64,000 nucleotides of DNA, taken from Cynocephalus volans (taxonomy: Eukaryota; Chordata; Mammalia; Dermoptera; Cynocephalidae). The notes under the pieces were generated by a model. That model was not told the DNA's origin. It made no database searches and was given only the letters and a program-made list of their open reading frames with translations. Below, in pieces: positions 46,419-61,409 of the stretch. The DNA lies in NCBI RefSeq assembly GCF_027409185.1, contig NC_084478.1, positions 83,745,624-83,809,623 of the forward strand. The letters are read 5' to 3'. How positions within the stretch are numbered: the stretch's first letter is position 1; each line of letters begins with the position of its first letter. A program made the position numbers and the translations under genes.

Positions 46419-47159
46419 ATGAGTTTTGGTTTAAAACAAAAACAATGCCTCATTTTGGCAGAAAAATAAAATTTCAATCACTAGATGATAGTTATAGTGC
46501 TGGTTAATGATGGAGAATATTCTACATACCAATATAAGAATTAAAGCTTTTCCTCCAAAAAGTACATAGTAGCAAATACTTCAAAAATTATAAGTATAGG
46601 TATCCATCAAGTAAGACATTTAACTATAATATAAGTGCATGTCTATTTCTGACAAGTTCTAACTTTAAATGTGTTTATAAATTCACTTTCACACCAATGA
46701 AGTATTTCAACTGGAGGGGGGAGGAAGGAGAAATAATGAACTTACACTCCCCCCTCTTTCTTCAATTTTAAGAAACAGACACCTTCCCTCTAAGTTATCA
46801 GCATAAAGGAGGTTTTAAAAACTACAAAAACTTGGAAATCAATCTGATTCATCGGGTTATGCATATGAAATGAATGTCCGGCCTCAAAAAGGGTAATAGG
46901 GTAATGTTAAACAGCAGCAAAAATTATGCATTAAGCACAACTAGGGCAATACCAAAAAAATAATTTGGAGATAAATATAGATATCACATTAAATAGATTG
47001 CGAAAGATGTAAAACTCAAAGTCCCCCTTTAAATAAATTTTATCTAGAAGAAGGAGTATAGAAAATGGGAATGTATGATTTTTTTTTTAATAAGACAATT
47101 CTGCTTCAGTGCAAATATATAGTCCAAAACAAAAAGAGAAGAAAAAAATCTCATGTGAC
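45943..47159 (-). other. ABCB7: Putative ABCB7 3' UTR
   Basis: Sequence between the stop codon and the candidate signal. It contains a 28-base A run on the plus strand at 46389-46416 (a T run in the transcript), which may be a retroposon tail. The extent depends on which polyadenylation site is used. Confidence 0.4.
46389..46416. repeat. Poly(A) tract
   Basis: 28 consecutive A on the plus strand. No retroelement body is recognised just upstream of it. Confidence 0.95.
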
Positions 47160-47375
<216 letters not shown>

Positions 47376-48067
47376 CTAAAAAGCAAACACAAGAGAAACA
47401 CAGAGAAAGGTCATTTAACTAGCATAATAACTGAAAATACATAACACTTTATAACTAAGGATTTTGCAGGATTTGCATTCATTAAAATACCTCTCCCAAT
47501 TCCTCATTGACAATATAAGAAAAATTGAGGTAGGGATGCTTTCTTCACTGTTGAGCTACCAAGACTCAGTGAACAAACAAAAAGCTATGAGATTCCTAAT
47601 ACTGTAAACACCATTTTATTTAAAGGAAATAAAATTTTAATGTTTTGTTTTCCATTTTGAAGGACAGAAAGGGAAGGTTAAAAATGTAAAAACGTGATAT
47701 TTTCTGCAATCAGCAAATATTCAAATCAAAAGCACTGTTACTTATACAGGGATTTAAAGGATTTAAAAATAATATCCTGAAATCCTATGTGTACTTTGAA
47801 ATAAAAAAGATCTCATGAAATAAAAAAGATTTGCTTCTTCTAGTAGTTATTTTTGTTAACAATGGTCATTAAACTTAACATTGCATAGATTTAATATAGA
47901 TTCCAAACTCTGATCTACAATTAATTTGTCTTTTGACAGCTACTGTTAAACACTCTGGGAGACAAAAGGAATTTTGTCACTTTTACTGGTACTCTTGGTG
48001 ATAGGACCTTTACTATATAGACTTAAGCAAAAATAACTAAAATCTGTCTGTGCCCACATCTGAATAT

Positions 48068-48156
48068 TTACGAGAGGGTCTTCAAAAAGTTCATAGAAAG
48101 ATTCGTACTATCTTTTAATTCTATTATTCCACAACCTTTTTGAAGCAACCTCATAC
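48068..48156. mobile_element. Mariner-like MITE (copy 2)
   Basis: GAGAGGGTCTTCAAAAAGTT at the left and the complement of a GAGGTTGCTTCAAAAAGGTT end at the right. It is more diverged than the copy at 1539. Confidence 0.65.
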
Positions 48157-48479
48157 ATACATGGTTATACTGCTACTTCTTGGTTTAGTAGTTTCTGGCA
48201 TTACCTATCAATTTCTTATTATGGAAGATGGAGATTCAGCACTCTTATACTATCCTACATTGCCACTACTCCATTCTTCACTCTACTAACAGCATCAGTT
48301 ATATCACAAATTTTGGTTCAGTGTTTACTTAATTATGACTAGGTAAGTAATCCTAGTTGAGCCAAGTAGGTACTAGGATTTTAAATATATATTCTCATAT
48401 AATTTTTTATTCTTCCTAGACTTAGTAACTGCTTCAATTTTTCATTTGCTTAGTTTCTATGTCACTGTTGGAAATCTCT

Positions 48480-49010
48480 CCAAAGTTTATTAGAGAACTG
48501 TAAAACCCTCCTGAACACTACTTTTTTTTTTCTCATAATCAACTATATATCAGGTAATTTATTAGTTCAAATCCCCCCACTCCCTGGAGATATTTCATTT
48601 AGGTTCTTTTCTATATCTTCAATTGTGAAATTTTATGATAATGTGCCTTGGTGTGGATTATTCCCCCATTTCCATTCATTGTGGTGGGTACTTGGTAGGC
48701 ATTTTCAATCTGGAACCTCTTGCTCTGAAGTTCTCAACCTTGTTTTGGTATTATTTCTTTGATAATTTCCTCCCATTTTTTTCTGTACTCTCTTTTTAGA
48801 ACTACCATTAGTCAGATGCTGGATGGACCTCTTAGACTAACTCTTGTTTTCTCATCTTTTCTCTATATTTTCTTTTTGTTCTACTCTGTGAAGATATCCT
48901 TGACTTTATTTCAGCAATGACATTTCTCATTTCCAAAATCTCTTGTTCTCTAGTTGTTCCTTTATTTATTTACCACCTCCATTTTAAAGTTTTGAAATGT
49001 TGCAAGAGTG
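48480..49010 (-). repeat. Possible old LINE fragment
   Basis: AGAACTACCATTAGTCAGAT, GGACCTCTTAGACTAACTC and 'GACATTTCTCATTTCCAAAATC' resemble antisense 5' portions of ancient L1-like elements. Weak call. Confidence 0.35.
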
Positions 49011-49019
49011 ATACAATTA

Positions 49020-49930
49020 ATGTCTATATATGCTTCTTTTAGTTTAGCAGCTGTTAATTTTTCCCTATTTGCTTTTTCTCACTTCACTCTCTCTCTCTAT
49101 ACACTGTTCTTTGCTAAACCATATGAGAATGAATTGCAAACATCATTACACTCCATCCCTAAATATTTCAATAGCATGAATCTCCTAAAAATAAGGACAA
49201 TCTCCTATATGACTGAAATACAACTATATCATACCCAAGAAATTTAACAATGATATTATACTCTTATCTAATATATAGTCTACCTTCAAACTTCATCAAT
49301 TGTCCCAATAACATCCTTTATAATTTTTTCCCATCTAGGATCCAACTAGGATCAAAACATTGAATTTATAACGGTTTCTGAGTGTTTGTGTGTATCACTG
49401 ACATTTCTGAAATGTCCAGGCCTGTTTTTTAAAGAATGCCCTTCAATTTGTATCTGTCCAGTTGTTCCTAATTATTAGATCCAGGCTAATCATTTTTGGC
49501 AGAAATAGGTGATGTGTCCTCAGTGCAGCATATCAACAGGTATACGAGGTCAATGTGCTCCATTAATGACATTAAGTTTGATCACTTCGTTAAAGTGATG
49601 TCTATCAGATTTCTCTATCTTAAAGGTAGTTTTTTTCTTTTTATAATCTATTGGTTATACTTTCCAATTGTGTAAATATTCTATTCCCCAATAGCTTTTC
49701 CCTATATGGTTTTAGCAACCAGTGATGATCCTTACCTGAATCAATTATTACAATGGTGTTTGCAAAATGTTATTTTCTAAATTTATCATTCCTTCTACAT
49801 GTGTTAGCTGGTTTTCTTCTTAAAGAAAAGCTTTCCCTTCCCCCTTGATACTTTTTATTTTAAAAGTATCTTTATGGATGCATATACTAGTTTTTATTCA
49901 ATGTGTTATAATTTATTAGTGTCATTACTT
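49020..49930 (-). repeat. Old L1 (L1M-type) fragment
   Basis: GTATCTGTCCAGTTGTTCCT, TCCTCAGTGCAGCATATCAA, TTAAAGTGATGTCTATCAGA and CTGAATCAATTATTACAATG follow the order of antisense ancient L1 3' regions. Confidence 0.6.
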
Positions 49931-50004
49931 TTTTAAATCCAAATTTGTTTTTCATTTTATTTTTTAAATTTCACTCAGTTCCTAATTTCTATTTTTTAAT
50001 TTTA

Positions 50005-51400
50005 TTTTTTGACATGAAATAACTATACATATTTATGGGGTACAGAATAATATTTTGATATATGTATACAATGTGTGATGATCAAATCAGGGTAATTAGC
50101 ATATCCATCACAGCAAACATTTATCATTTCTTTGTGAGAACATTTAAACTCCTCTCTTCTAGCCATTTGAAAATATACAGCAAATTACTGTATGTCTTCT
50201 TCTGAGAAATGTCTATTCAGCTCCCTTGCCCATTTTTTAATTGGGTTATTTGTTATTGTATTAGTGAGTTGAGTTCCTTGTATATTCTGGATATCAGTCC
50301 CTTGTTAAATGCGTAGTTTGAAAATATTTTCTCCCATTCTGCTGGTTGCCCCTTCACTTTGTTGATTGTTTCCTTTGATGTGCAGTAGCTTTTTAGTTTG
50401 ATGTAGTCTCATTTGTCTGTTTTTGCTTTTGTTGCCTGTGTTTTAGAACTCTTCATAAAACTTTTGCCCAGACCAATGTCTTGAAGCGTTTCCCCTATGT
50501 TCTTTTCTAGTAGGTTCAGGTCTTACATTTAAGTCTTTAATCTATTTTGAGTTGATTTCTGTATATGATGAGAGGAATAAGGGTCTAGTTTCATTCTTCT
50601 GTATATGGATAGCCAGTTTTCTCAGCTTCTTCTTCATTTATTGAAGAGGCTGTCCTTTTCCAAATGTATGTTCTTAGCACCTTTGTCAAAAATCAGGTGG
50701 CTGTAGGTATATAGATTTATTTCTGGGTTCTGTATTGTTCCATTGTTCCATGCATCTGTTTTTACGCCAGTATATGCTGTTTTGATTACTATAGCTTTGT
50801 AGTATATCTTGAAGTCAGACAGTGTGATGCTTCCAGTTTTGTGCTTTTTGCTCAGGATTGTTTCAGCTATTCAAATCTTCTGTAGTTCCATATAGATTTT
50901 AAGCTTTTTTTCTATTTCTGTGAAGAATGTCATTGGTATGTTGATAGGGATTGAACTGAATCTGTAGATTGCTTTGGGAAGTATGGTCATTTTGACAATA
51001 TTAATTCTTCCAATCCATGAGCATGAGGTGTCTTTCCATTTTTTGAGTGTCCTCTTTAATTTTTTTCATCGGTGTTTTGCAGTTTACATTGTAGAGATCT
51101 TTCACCTCCTTGGTTAAATTTATTCCTAGGTATTTTACTCTTTTTGTAGCAATTGTAAATGGGATTGCTTTCTTATTTTTCAGCTGGTTCATTGTTGGTG
51201 GTATAAGGCTGTGCTCTATCCAACTGAGCAACCAGCCAGTCCTCATTGTTGGTGTATAGAAATGCTACTGACTTTTGTATGTTGATTTGTATCTTGCAAC
51301 TTTACTCAATTCATTTATCCGTTCTAAGATGGATGCCTGCCTTATTCTTTCTGATGCTGAGATTATTCCATATTTGGTCAGTGGGAGCCCACTAGAAATG
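50005..51400 (-). mobile_element. L1 fragment (ORF2 C-terminal half and 3' UTR) with an internal deletion
   Basis: The minus strand encodes pieces such as [20 protein letters not shown] (51198-51120 area). Its 3' UTR is at 50005-50185. Sequence jumps from the 3' UTR to ORF2 near 50186, so the last few hundred bases of ORF2 are missing. A tRNA-SINE half inserted at 51201-51242. Confidence 0.8.
51189..51254 (-). repeat. 3'-truncated tRNA-derived SINE (5' half) with 12-bp TSD
   Basis: The 42 bases at 51201-51242 read, on the minus strand, GGACTGGCTGGTTGCTCAGT through TAGAGCACAGCCTTATAC. This is a tRNA 5' half up to the anticodon loop. TCATTGTTGGTG flanks it at 51189-51200 and 51243-51254; the host L1 sentence is restored if the insert and one copy are removed. 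It lacks a 3' half and any A tail. Confidence 0.85.
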
Positions 51401-51601
51401 GTTCCTATGTCCTCGTGACATGTGTTCATTAGTTTCCCTGCCCCACATCTAGAATCAGCTATTTCTCCAAAGAGTCTTGGTTCCTTTTAGTGAAGAACAG
51501 TATTTAATGCCCAAGATCTGAATGCCAGGTACACTCGTTGTTACTGGGTTTCCACTGCTTCTAGGCCTTTTCAGTGAACAGGGTTAGAACATTTTTTAAA
51601 T

Positions 51602-51721
51602 ATCATGAATTCAGGGCTGGCAAGTTAGCTCAGTTGGTTAGACTGAGGTGTTATAACACCAAGGTCAAGGGTTTGGATCCCCATATTGGCCAGCCGAAAA
51701 AAAAAAAAAATCATGAATTCA
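51602..51721 (+). repeat. Full tRNA-Ile-like SINE monomer with A tail and TSD
   Basis: The SINE body is 51614-51696, with an A tail to 51709. The A-box area reads TTAGCTCAGTTGG and the B-box area GGTCAAGGGTTTGGATCC; ATAACACC occupies the anticodon arm. ATCATGAATTCA flanks it (51602-51613 and 51710-51721). tRNA-Ile-derived monomer SINEs are known as CYN elements in colugos; the match here is inferred from the tRNA layout, not from a database. Confidence 0.85.
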
Positions 51722-51956
51722 TACTGATAATTCTGTTCCAACATAACATCATGAGGTGAAGCCCTTCTTCACCCTTTCTATATTTATATCTTTCTTCTCA
51801 TAAGTGAGACTTCTGCTTCCCAACATCAATGTATTTACTTGTATGCTCAGTCTTAAAATATACACAAAATAGTTTCAAAATGGCTACACCCATACTACTA
51901 CCAACAAGCTTAACTAAGTTCAAAGTTTCAATGGAGTTATTTTTGCCTTTAAAATA

Positions 51957-52268
51957 TATGAGGGTACTTCAAAAAGTTTGTGGGTAAATGAGGAACAGTG
52001 GTAAATAAAAAAAAAAAAAAGGAAGGGGGGTAAGGGAGGACTTGGTAAAGGGCCATGAAAAATGAATACATTGTGTAATGTTGAATATACTAATAATCCT
52101 AGTTTGAGCATCACATATTGCACACAGGTATTGATATTTAACTCTGTATCCCAGAGACATGTACAATCGACTATGTTACAATAAAAAAAAAAAAAGAAAA
52201 AGTTCATGGAAAAATAGAATTAAAAGAGAATATGAATATCTCTATGAACTTTCTGAAGTACTCTTATA
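51957..52268. mobile_element. Mariner-like MITE (copy 3), split by an insertion
   Basis: The left arm TATGAGGGTACTTCAAAAAG starts at about 51957. The right arm is at 52199-52268 and ends GAACTTTCTGAAGTACTCTT. The two arms are interrupted by 51979-52196. Confidence 0.75.
51979..52196 (+). mobile_element. L1 3'-tail retroposon inside the MITE
   Basis: AAAAAGTT flanks it at 51971-51978 and 52197-52204, consistent with an 8-bp TSD. It contains TAAAGGGCCATGAAAAATG-type sequence shared with 15180-15300, a CAATAAA signal and a terminal A run. Confidence 0.65.
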
Positions 52269-52439
52269 TTGCACTAAGGGTATATAATCAGAGTAATATG
52301 TTCAAAAATTACTTGGATTACTTTTATTTTTCTTCTTTGTGGTTATGTTATCAATTTGGTATGTAGTTAGTTTCACTTCTGTTTACATTCAATTTTTGTT
52401 TTTTTTTACACCATCCTTGATTTAATTTTATTTTGAATA

Positions 52440-53340
52440 TATAAAAACACTAACATGGTTCAAAAGTAAAAGCAATGCAAAAAAGTATACTCAAGATAGG
52501 TCTCGTTTCCTTCCCTATCTCTAACCCTTTTCTACTCCCACTCTGTAGGTAACCAATTGCTTTAGTTCCTAGTTTATCCTTCTTGAGTTTCTTTTCGCAA
52601 AAATAAGCAGATATACATATATTCTTTTTTCTGTATCCACCTTGCAAAATGTAGCATACTATATACTCTTTTGCATCTTACTTTTTTTTTCAATTAACAA
52701 TATATTCTGGAAATCATGCCATATAAGTTTCCTTTACTTTTTTTTCTTAACAGCATCTGCCTTTGTTTTAGAAATGCTATATTTTTCATGACCTCTGAGG
52801 ATATTAATTATATTCTTAAAATTATCTTATGCTCTTGCATTGTCTGCGTTTTCTACTGAGTTCCTCTTTTTTTCCCATTTGTTTTGGAGATCTTCCTTTA
52901 TTATCCACTGACATTTAAGAATGGAGCATTAAAAGGCTGACTGGAAGCTCTGCGTACACGGGAATGGCCCTCTCAACTGGTGGGCTTCACTGTAGGATGA
53001 TTGTGTGGGTACCTGGCCATTTTGCTGAGGTCCTCAAATACCAATATCTTTTTTTCTGGGGTTACTTTTGTTTCTCCAGAGAAGAATCCTCCAATTATCT
53101 GCTGATGAGGGAAGAAGTAGTGATGGTAGAAATAAATAACTGGTTGGCAATGTTCTTGGAGTCAGTGGCACAAGAAGGTCTGTGGTCCTATCCTTTAGCA
53201 TGTTTTGATTTCCAGTTAATCTCTCCCTTCCTTGTTAATGTGCTTGGTAATTCCTTGTGCCCAGAGCCCACTTAATTTCCTGGTAAGTAAACCTCCAGCC
53301 TCCTGCTAAGGTTGGGAGGGGGTAAACGCCAGGCTGTGGG
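52440..53340 (-). repeat. Old L1M-type LINE sequence
   Basis: 52440-52740 has the antisense 3'-end pattern (ATGGTTCAAAAGTAAAAGCA, CCTATCTCTAACCCTTTTCT, CAATATATTCTGGAAATCAT). 52900-53300 (TGGAAGCTCTGCGTACACGG, TTTCTCCAGAGAAGAATCCT) looks like another ancient LINE piece. The 103-codon frame at 52964-53275 lies in this and is not supported as a gene. Confidence 0.5.
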
Positions 53341-54199
53341 GGCTGAGGAAGGGCCTCAGGGGTAGAAAAGCATTAGAAGAGACAAGGAAGGGAATGAGTC
53401 TTTCTTGTGCAGATTTACACTTAATTCTGTTATTTTCAACTTCATGCTTACCCCCACTTTCCATGACACTGATGCCTCCAATTCCTGAGCCTTTTCAAGG
53501 GTCTACAGCATTAATCAACTTGCTTTTTATTGATTTTTCTCTCTTTTGGCACACAGTATTCAGCTTTTTCAGCTCTGCTAATCTCTCTATCTACTTACTA
53601 TCTTCCCCAAATTTGTTGATATTTCCTGTTCACTGTTATTTCCTCATCTATTATTACTGTCCTTGTGGATTTATACTTATTATATTTATTTCATTCCTTC
53701 ACTTTCATTTTAGTATGGTTGGGGGGAAAAATACACAAATGTGTCCAATCTTCCGTGTTTAACTAGATGTCCCTAGCTATGATATCTTAACATTAAAACT
53801 TCAAGAGACTGCTGACAGAACACATGAGGTGACAGACCACTAGTCGGAACTAAGGTCACATTAGTTTCACTAGAAAATGAAAATCTGTGATCTTCATAAT
53901 CAAGCAATGATAGAATCATCAAATTATAAACATAAAAAGATTTTCGATACAAGTGTTATGACCATTAATAAATTAGTTCCAATTATAATCCAAAACCAAA
54001 GTTGCTATGCTGTGATATAACTATATAGATACTGTGAACCTCATGGCATGAGGTAGGTAAGCACAGGCCTGTTAAAGTACTTTAACATTTTTATTTGTAA
54101 GGAGGAGCTCTAACTACATGACTGCATAGAAGTGGAAAGCTTAGCAAAAAGCACAAAACGGCACATTTTATTTGACTGTTGAATATCGATGACATAATA

Positions 54200-54535
54200 C
54201 GATATACAGTAGTCCCCCCTTATCTGCAGGCATACACTCCAAGATCCAAGACCTCTAGTGGATACCTGAAACCACAGATAGTACTGAACCCTATATATAC
54301 TATGTTTTTTCCTATACATACATACCTACAACAAAATTTAATTTATAAATTAGGCACAGTAAGAGGTTAACAACAATAGTTAATAACAAAATAGAACAAT
54401 AATAACAATATACTGTAACAAAAGTTAGGTGAATGTGGTGCCTCTCTCTCTCTCAAAATACCTTATTGTACTGTACTGTGGTAACTGAAACTGTAGAAAT
54501 GAAACAGTGGATAAGAGCAACTACTGTATTTACGT
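54200..54535. mobile_element. Tigger (pogo) element fragment
   Basis: ACAGTAGTCCCCCCTTATCT at the left, then CTAGTGGATACCTGAAACCA, CTATATATACTATGTTTTTT, TTTATAAATTAGGCACAGTA and CTCAAAATACCTTATTGTAC. This is the word order of Tigger-family repeats. The right end (GGATAAGAGCAACTACTGTA) pairs with the left end. Confidence 0.85.
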
Positions 54536-55451
54536 CATTTCATTTCTCATTTAAGACATTCTGATACAATCATACAGGAAAAATCAGTTTTTTTAATGAA
54601 TGTAAACATTTATGGACAAACCAACAGATAGCCGAGGGTCACAAGTGCACAAACACCTTAGAAATAGTATATACACCAAAACACTAAACACCCTATAAGA
54701 AATTATAGTGGAATGAAAAAGTCCCTCACAATAACTCAATATACAGACAGTTCATAAGAATGCTTCTTTCTGAATTCTCAACACATGGGCTTTCAAAATG
54801 ATAAAGAATTGAAGATGTATTTATTAGAAGGGAAAAACAATCATAGAAAGGGCTGAAGGCGAGATGGAAAACTGAACAACGTTAGAAATAATCAAGTACT
54901 AGGAGGTGGGAAGAAGAGGTCTTTATAGAGAGGAGAAAACGAAAATTACTACAATTTTCAAATCTACCAATCACAATGGTGGTACTCTGATTTGTTCAAA
55001 ACATTTAGACAATACACTCGTATAGTAATTCCCTCAGAAGAGATAAAGCAGGCTGTATTTTTTCTTTCTCCATAAGGAAAAACATAAAACAAAAATGGCC
55101 ATGTTGGAAAATAAGCACTTTATGGTAGTTTTCTTTTAGACATCAAGGGTATGTGCAGCTATTAGAAAAGTGAAAATATATAACAAAGACATTGAGCAAA
55201 GATTCTATTCAGAGCAAAAACGAATGCACAAAAACTATTTTATAAATATATCCTTGAAAACCTGCTTCTATCATGAAGATTAATGTTTTCATGATCAAAC
55301 TTTTGCTTTTAATACTTTAATAGAGGGAGTTAATACAGTTTACTCCTTCTTGGAGGTGACATGCATTATTTCCTATCAAAAGAGACTAAAAAACAGAATC
55401 CTATCAGGATTCAATCTCATTCAAAGAACACAAATTCTGTATACTTTGTTA

Positions 55452-55787
<336 letters not shown>

Positions 55788-56639
55788 TCATCATAGAAAA
55801 AAATTATCTTTGAGATAGGCAACATTTCTCTAAATTAGAAAGTCTAGAAGGTGGATATATTCTATACTTAAAAACAAATAAATAAATAACAACCCCAGTG
55901 ACATCAGGAGCAGAGCCAGATATGATGTTTAACAATGAAAACAAAAACTAAAATGAGGATGAACTCAAGTGATAGGATGCAGAAAAATTCAAAATAATCC
56001 AAAGAAAGATAGGGAGAGTAAGAGGTTACAGGAACACTTGCTTTTCCTTAGTTCAAACTTAGAGGACTGAAAAGGAGACAAAGACAACTGTGCATTTTTA
56101 ACTTGAGGAAATCTATTTTTTTGAAGCATTCTGACTTCTTAATGCATTCTGGAAAATACATTTTTGTTTACTGCCTATAAAGTATAAGACAGTTGTGAAA
56201 ATCAAGTGCAGGGTCAAACCTAAGAAGAACTATGATGTTTACAGGGACTCCTCTTACCCTCAAGAACTTAAACTTTGCTATCCTACTGAGTGCTCTAGAC
56301 CTTTTAGGTCCATTAAAACTGACCAAATCTTGTGGTAACTCTTTCCTTTGGGGAGGTTCTCCGTTAGCTCTTAATGGGTTATGCTCTCTGACACAATAAA
56401 GCTATGTGCTTCAAATAATGACTGTTAGAACTTTTAATTTGTGGTAGTATGACACATTTTTAGCTATAAAATTTGAGTAAGCAGGTTCCTACTTTTCCTA
56501 TGAATGGGGTCTGCTCCTGCTTACGGTTCACTGAAATATAATAAATCCTCATGTTAACCAATTCATTTCGAAATTAAATTTTAAAAAATACGCTACAAGA
56601 ATATACATAGAACACAAGCAATTATACCGTAAAAAAAAA

Positions 56640-57555
56640 AATAACCCAATTAAAAAATGGGCAAAGGAGCTGAACAGCCATTTTTCAAAGAAAGACATAC
56701 AAATGACCAACAGATACATGAAAAAATGCTCAACATCACTAGTCATCAGGGAAATGCAAATTAAAACTACACTGAGATACCACCTCTCCCCAGTTAGACT
56801 GGCTATAATCAAAAAGATGGTGAGTAACAGATGCTGGCGAGGGTGTGGAGAGAAGGGAACACTACTGCACTGTTGGTGGGACTGTAAATTAGTACAAGCA
56901 CTATGGAAAACAGTATAAAGTTTTCTCAAACAACTACAGATAGATCTTCCATATGATCCAGCAATCTGTCTTCTGGGTATATACCCAGAGGAATGGAAAT
57001 CATCATGTCGAAAGGATACCTGCACTCCCATGTTCATCTCAGCTCTGTTCACAACAGCCAAGACATGGAACCAACCTAAATGTCCATCGATGGATGACTG
57101 CATAAGGAAACTGTGGTATATATACACCATGGAATACTACTCTGCCATAAAAAAGAATGAAATTCTGCCATTTGCAACAACATGGATGAGCTTGGAGAAA
57201 CTTGTGTTGAGTGAAATAAGCAAAGCACAGAGGGATAAATACCGCATGTGCTCACTCATTTGTGGGAGCTAAGAGAGAAAGAAGGAAGGAAAGAAAGACC
57301 ACAGTAGTGTGTTGGTCTTACAGAGGGAGGGAATATTCCTAGGGCTACAAAGTGGAGTGGGGGGAAAGAGGGAGGAGGAAGGAGGTTGGGGAATAATTGG
57401 GTGGGGGACGTGGGGTACAAAAGTAATTTCTGGTAATAGGTGTGCTGCCAGTATGAATCTGGCCCTCACATCATGGGCATTAGGGGTGACAATTAGCTTT
57501 GTATCTCATGAATATTCATAATAAAAGTAAATAAATAATAATAAAAAAAATTCCC
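56640..57555 (+). mobile_element. 5'-truncated L1 3' end
   Basis: Starts within ORF2 (TGGGCAAAGGAGCTGAACAG) and contains the C-terminal [18 protein letters not shown] motif (56830-56885), with few stops before the ORF2 end (GS stop near 57271). The 3' UTR has the G-rich stretch 57350-57410 and ends in an A-rich tail. Relatively little diverged. Confidence 0.85.
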
Positions 57556-57766
57556 TGTATATTTTACTTCTTCTTCTTCTTCAAAAATGCTACAGATGAA
57601 TGAATGTGTCCTGAAACTTAACTCCACGTGCAAATATTATGTTGTACAGCCTGTAAAGCCAAAATTACACCTATAATTCAACAACAGGTTTATACTATGT
57701 ATTAAATTAAAAGGTAGGTGAATGAAGGCAAATGACAAATAACGTCTGCCTATCTTCAGTTCTAGA

Positions 57767-58350
57767 TTAAGGGGATTTGTTCATGAAATTATCATTGCTG
57801 TTGAGACTTTCTGTATGTAATATAAAGATGTTGCTGTGAAGTCTAATGCAGTTGCTGGGGTAGTGCCATGACATCAGTGTTACAACATCTTGGTGTTCTA
57901 CAGCATTTCCTATGCAATGAATACAAATTGATACCAGCACTGCAGGTTGTATGTGCTTGACTTGAACCACAGTGAGCTGCTCCATGAGAAGTGAAAAGCC
58001 TTCTGGTGTGCAGTGTGTCACAAGTGTCACAATCACCTACATGATTTGTCTTAATAAGTGTTAAGTGGCAACAGGAGAGAGACTAAAACTCTCTTCCTTT
58101 GTCAGCACATTAGGCAATCTCTACAGCTTTGCAAGATGCAAGGGTACTACAACAGCAGCATGAGGTGTCACACAGTTCCAAAAGGAGACATGTTTGCAAA
58201 TGGACTTAACACTGTGATAACTAGTTTAATGAACTGTGACATTCTCATCATGAACACTTGCCATGTGCTAGGTATTTTGCTCTACAGCACCTCCTACTGA
58301 AGTTCATTCAAAGTACAAAGTAATGCAGTCATTTTACTGAAACTTCCAAG
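57767..58350 (-). other. Unexplained segment with an 89-codon ORF
   Basis: The minus-strand frame 58036-57767 encodes a peptide starting MIVTLVTHCTPEGFSLLMEQ and containing VVQVKHIQPAVLVSICIHCI. Its frame continues upstream with scattered stops to about 58330, and base composition is less AT-rich than the surrounding intron. I do not recognise a domain or a repeat. It may be a retroposed gene fragment or an unnamed repeat. Confidence 0.3.
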
Positions 58351-58397
58351 GAGAAAAGTTAAACATTAAAGAGCTTTATATTTTCATCATTATTTAC

Positions 58398-58501
58398 CTC
58401 TTCAGTAATTGAGTCTAACGATGAAGTGGCTTCATCATAGAGAATGACTGGGGGGTCCTTCAAAATGGCTCTTGCAATTGCTACTCTTTGCTTTTCTCCC
58501 C
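58398..58501 (-). CDS. ABCB7: ABCB7 coding exon with end of the signature motif and Walker B
   Basis: 104 bp. It begins with the last two bases of a Gly codon split across the intron and encodes [20 protein letters not shown] then [14 protein letters not shown]. With the previous exon (ending LS) it completes the LSGGEKQ ABC signature. VILYDE is Walker B with the catalytic Glu, and SSLD is the D-loop. AG acceptor (complement of 58502-58503), GT donor (complement of 58396-58397, GTAAATA). All key residues are present, so the ATPase site is predicted functional. Confidence 0.97.
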
Positions 58502-61379
<2,878 letters not shown>

Positions 61380-61409
61380 CTAAAGCAGATTTATACATAC
61401 ATACATATA

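Noticed and set aside
51614-51697. Functional tRNA-Ile gene
   Set aside because: The acceptor and anticodon stems do not pair well, an A tail and TSD are present, and the layout is that of a SINE.
52964-53275. 103-codon plus-strand ORF that looks protein-like
   Set aside because: It sits in what appears to be ancient LINE sequence; no splice sites or domain support a gene.
56549-57130. 193-codon minus-strand ORF, the second longest antisense frame
   Set aside because: It is the antisense of the L1 ORF2 C-terminus at 56640-57270 and shows the peptides common to all antisense L1 3' ends.
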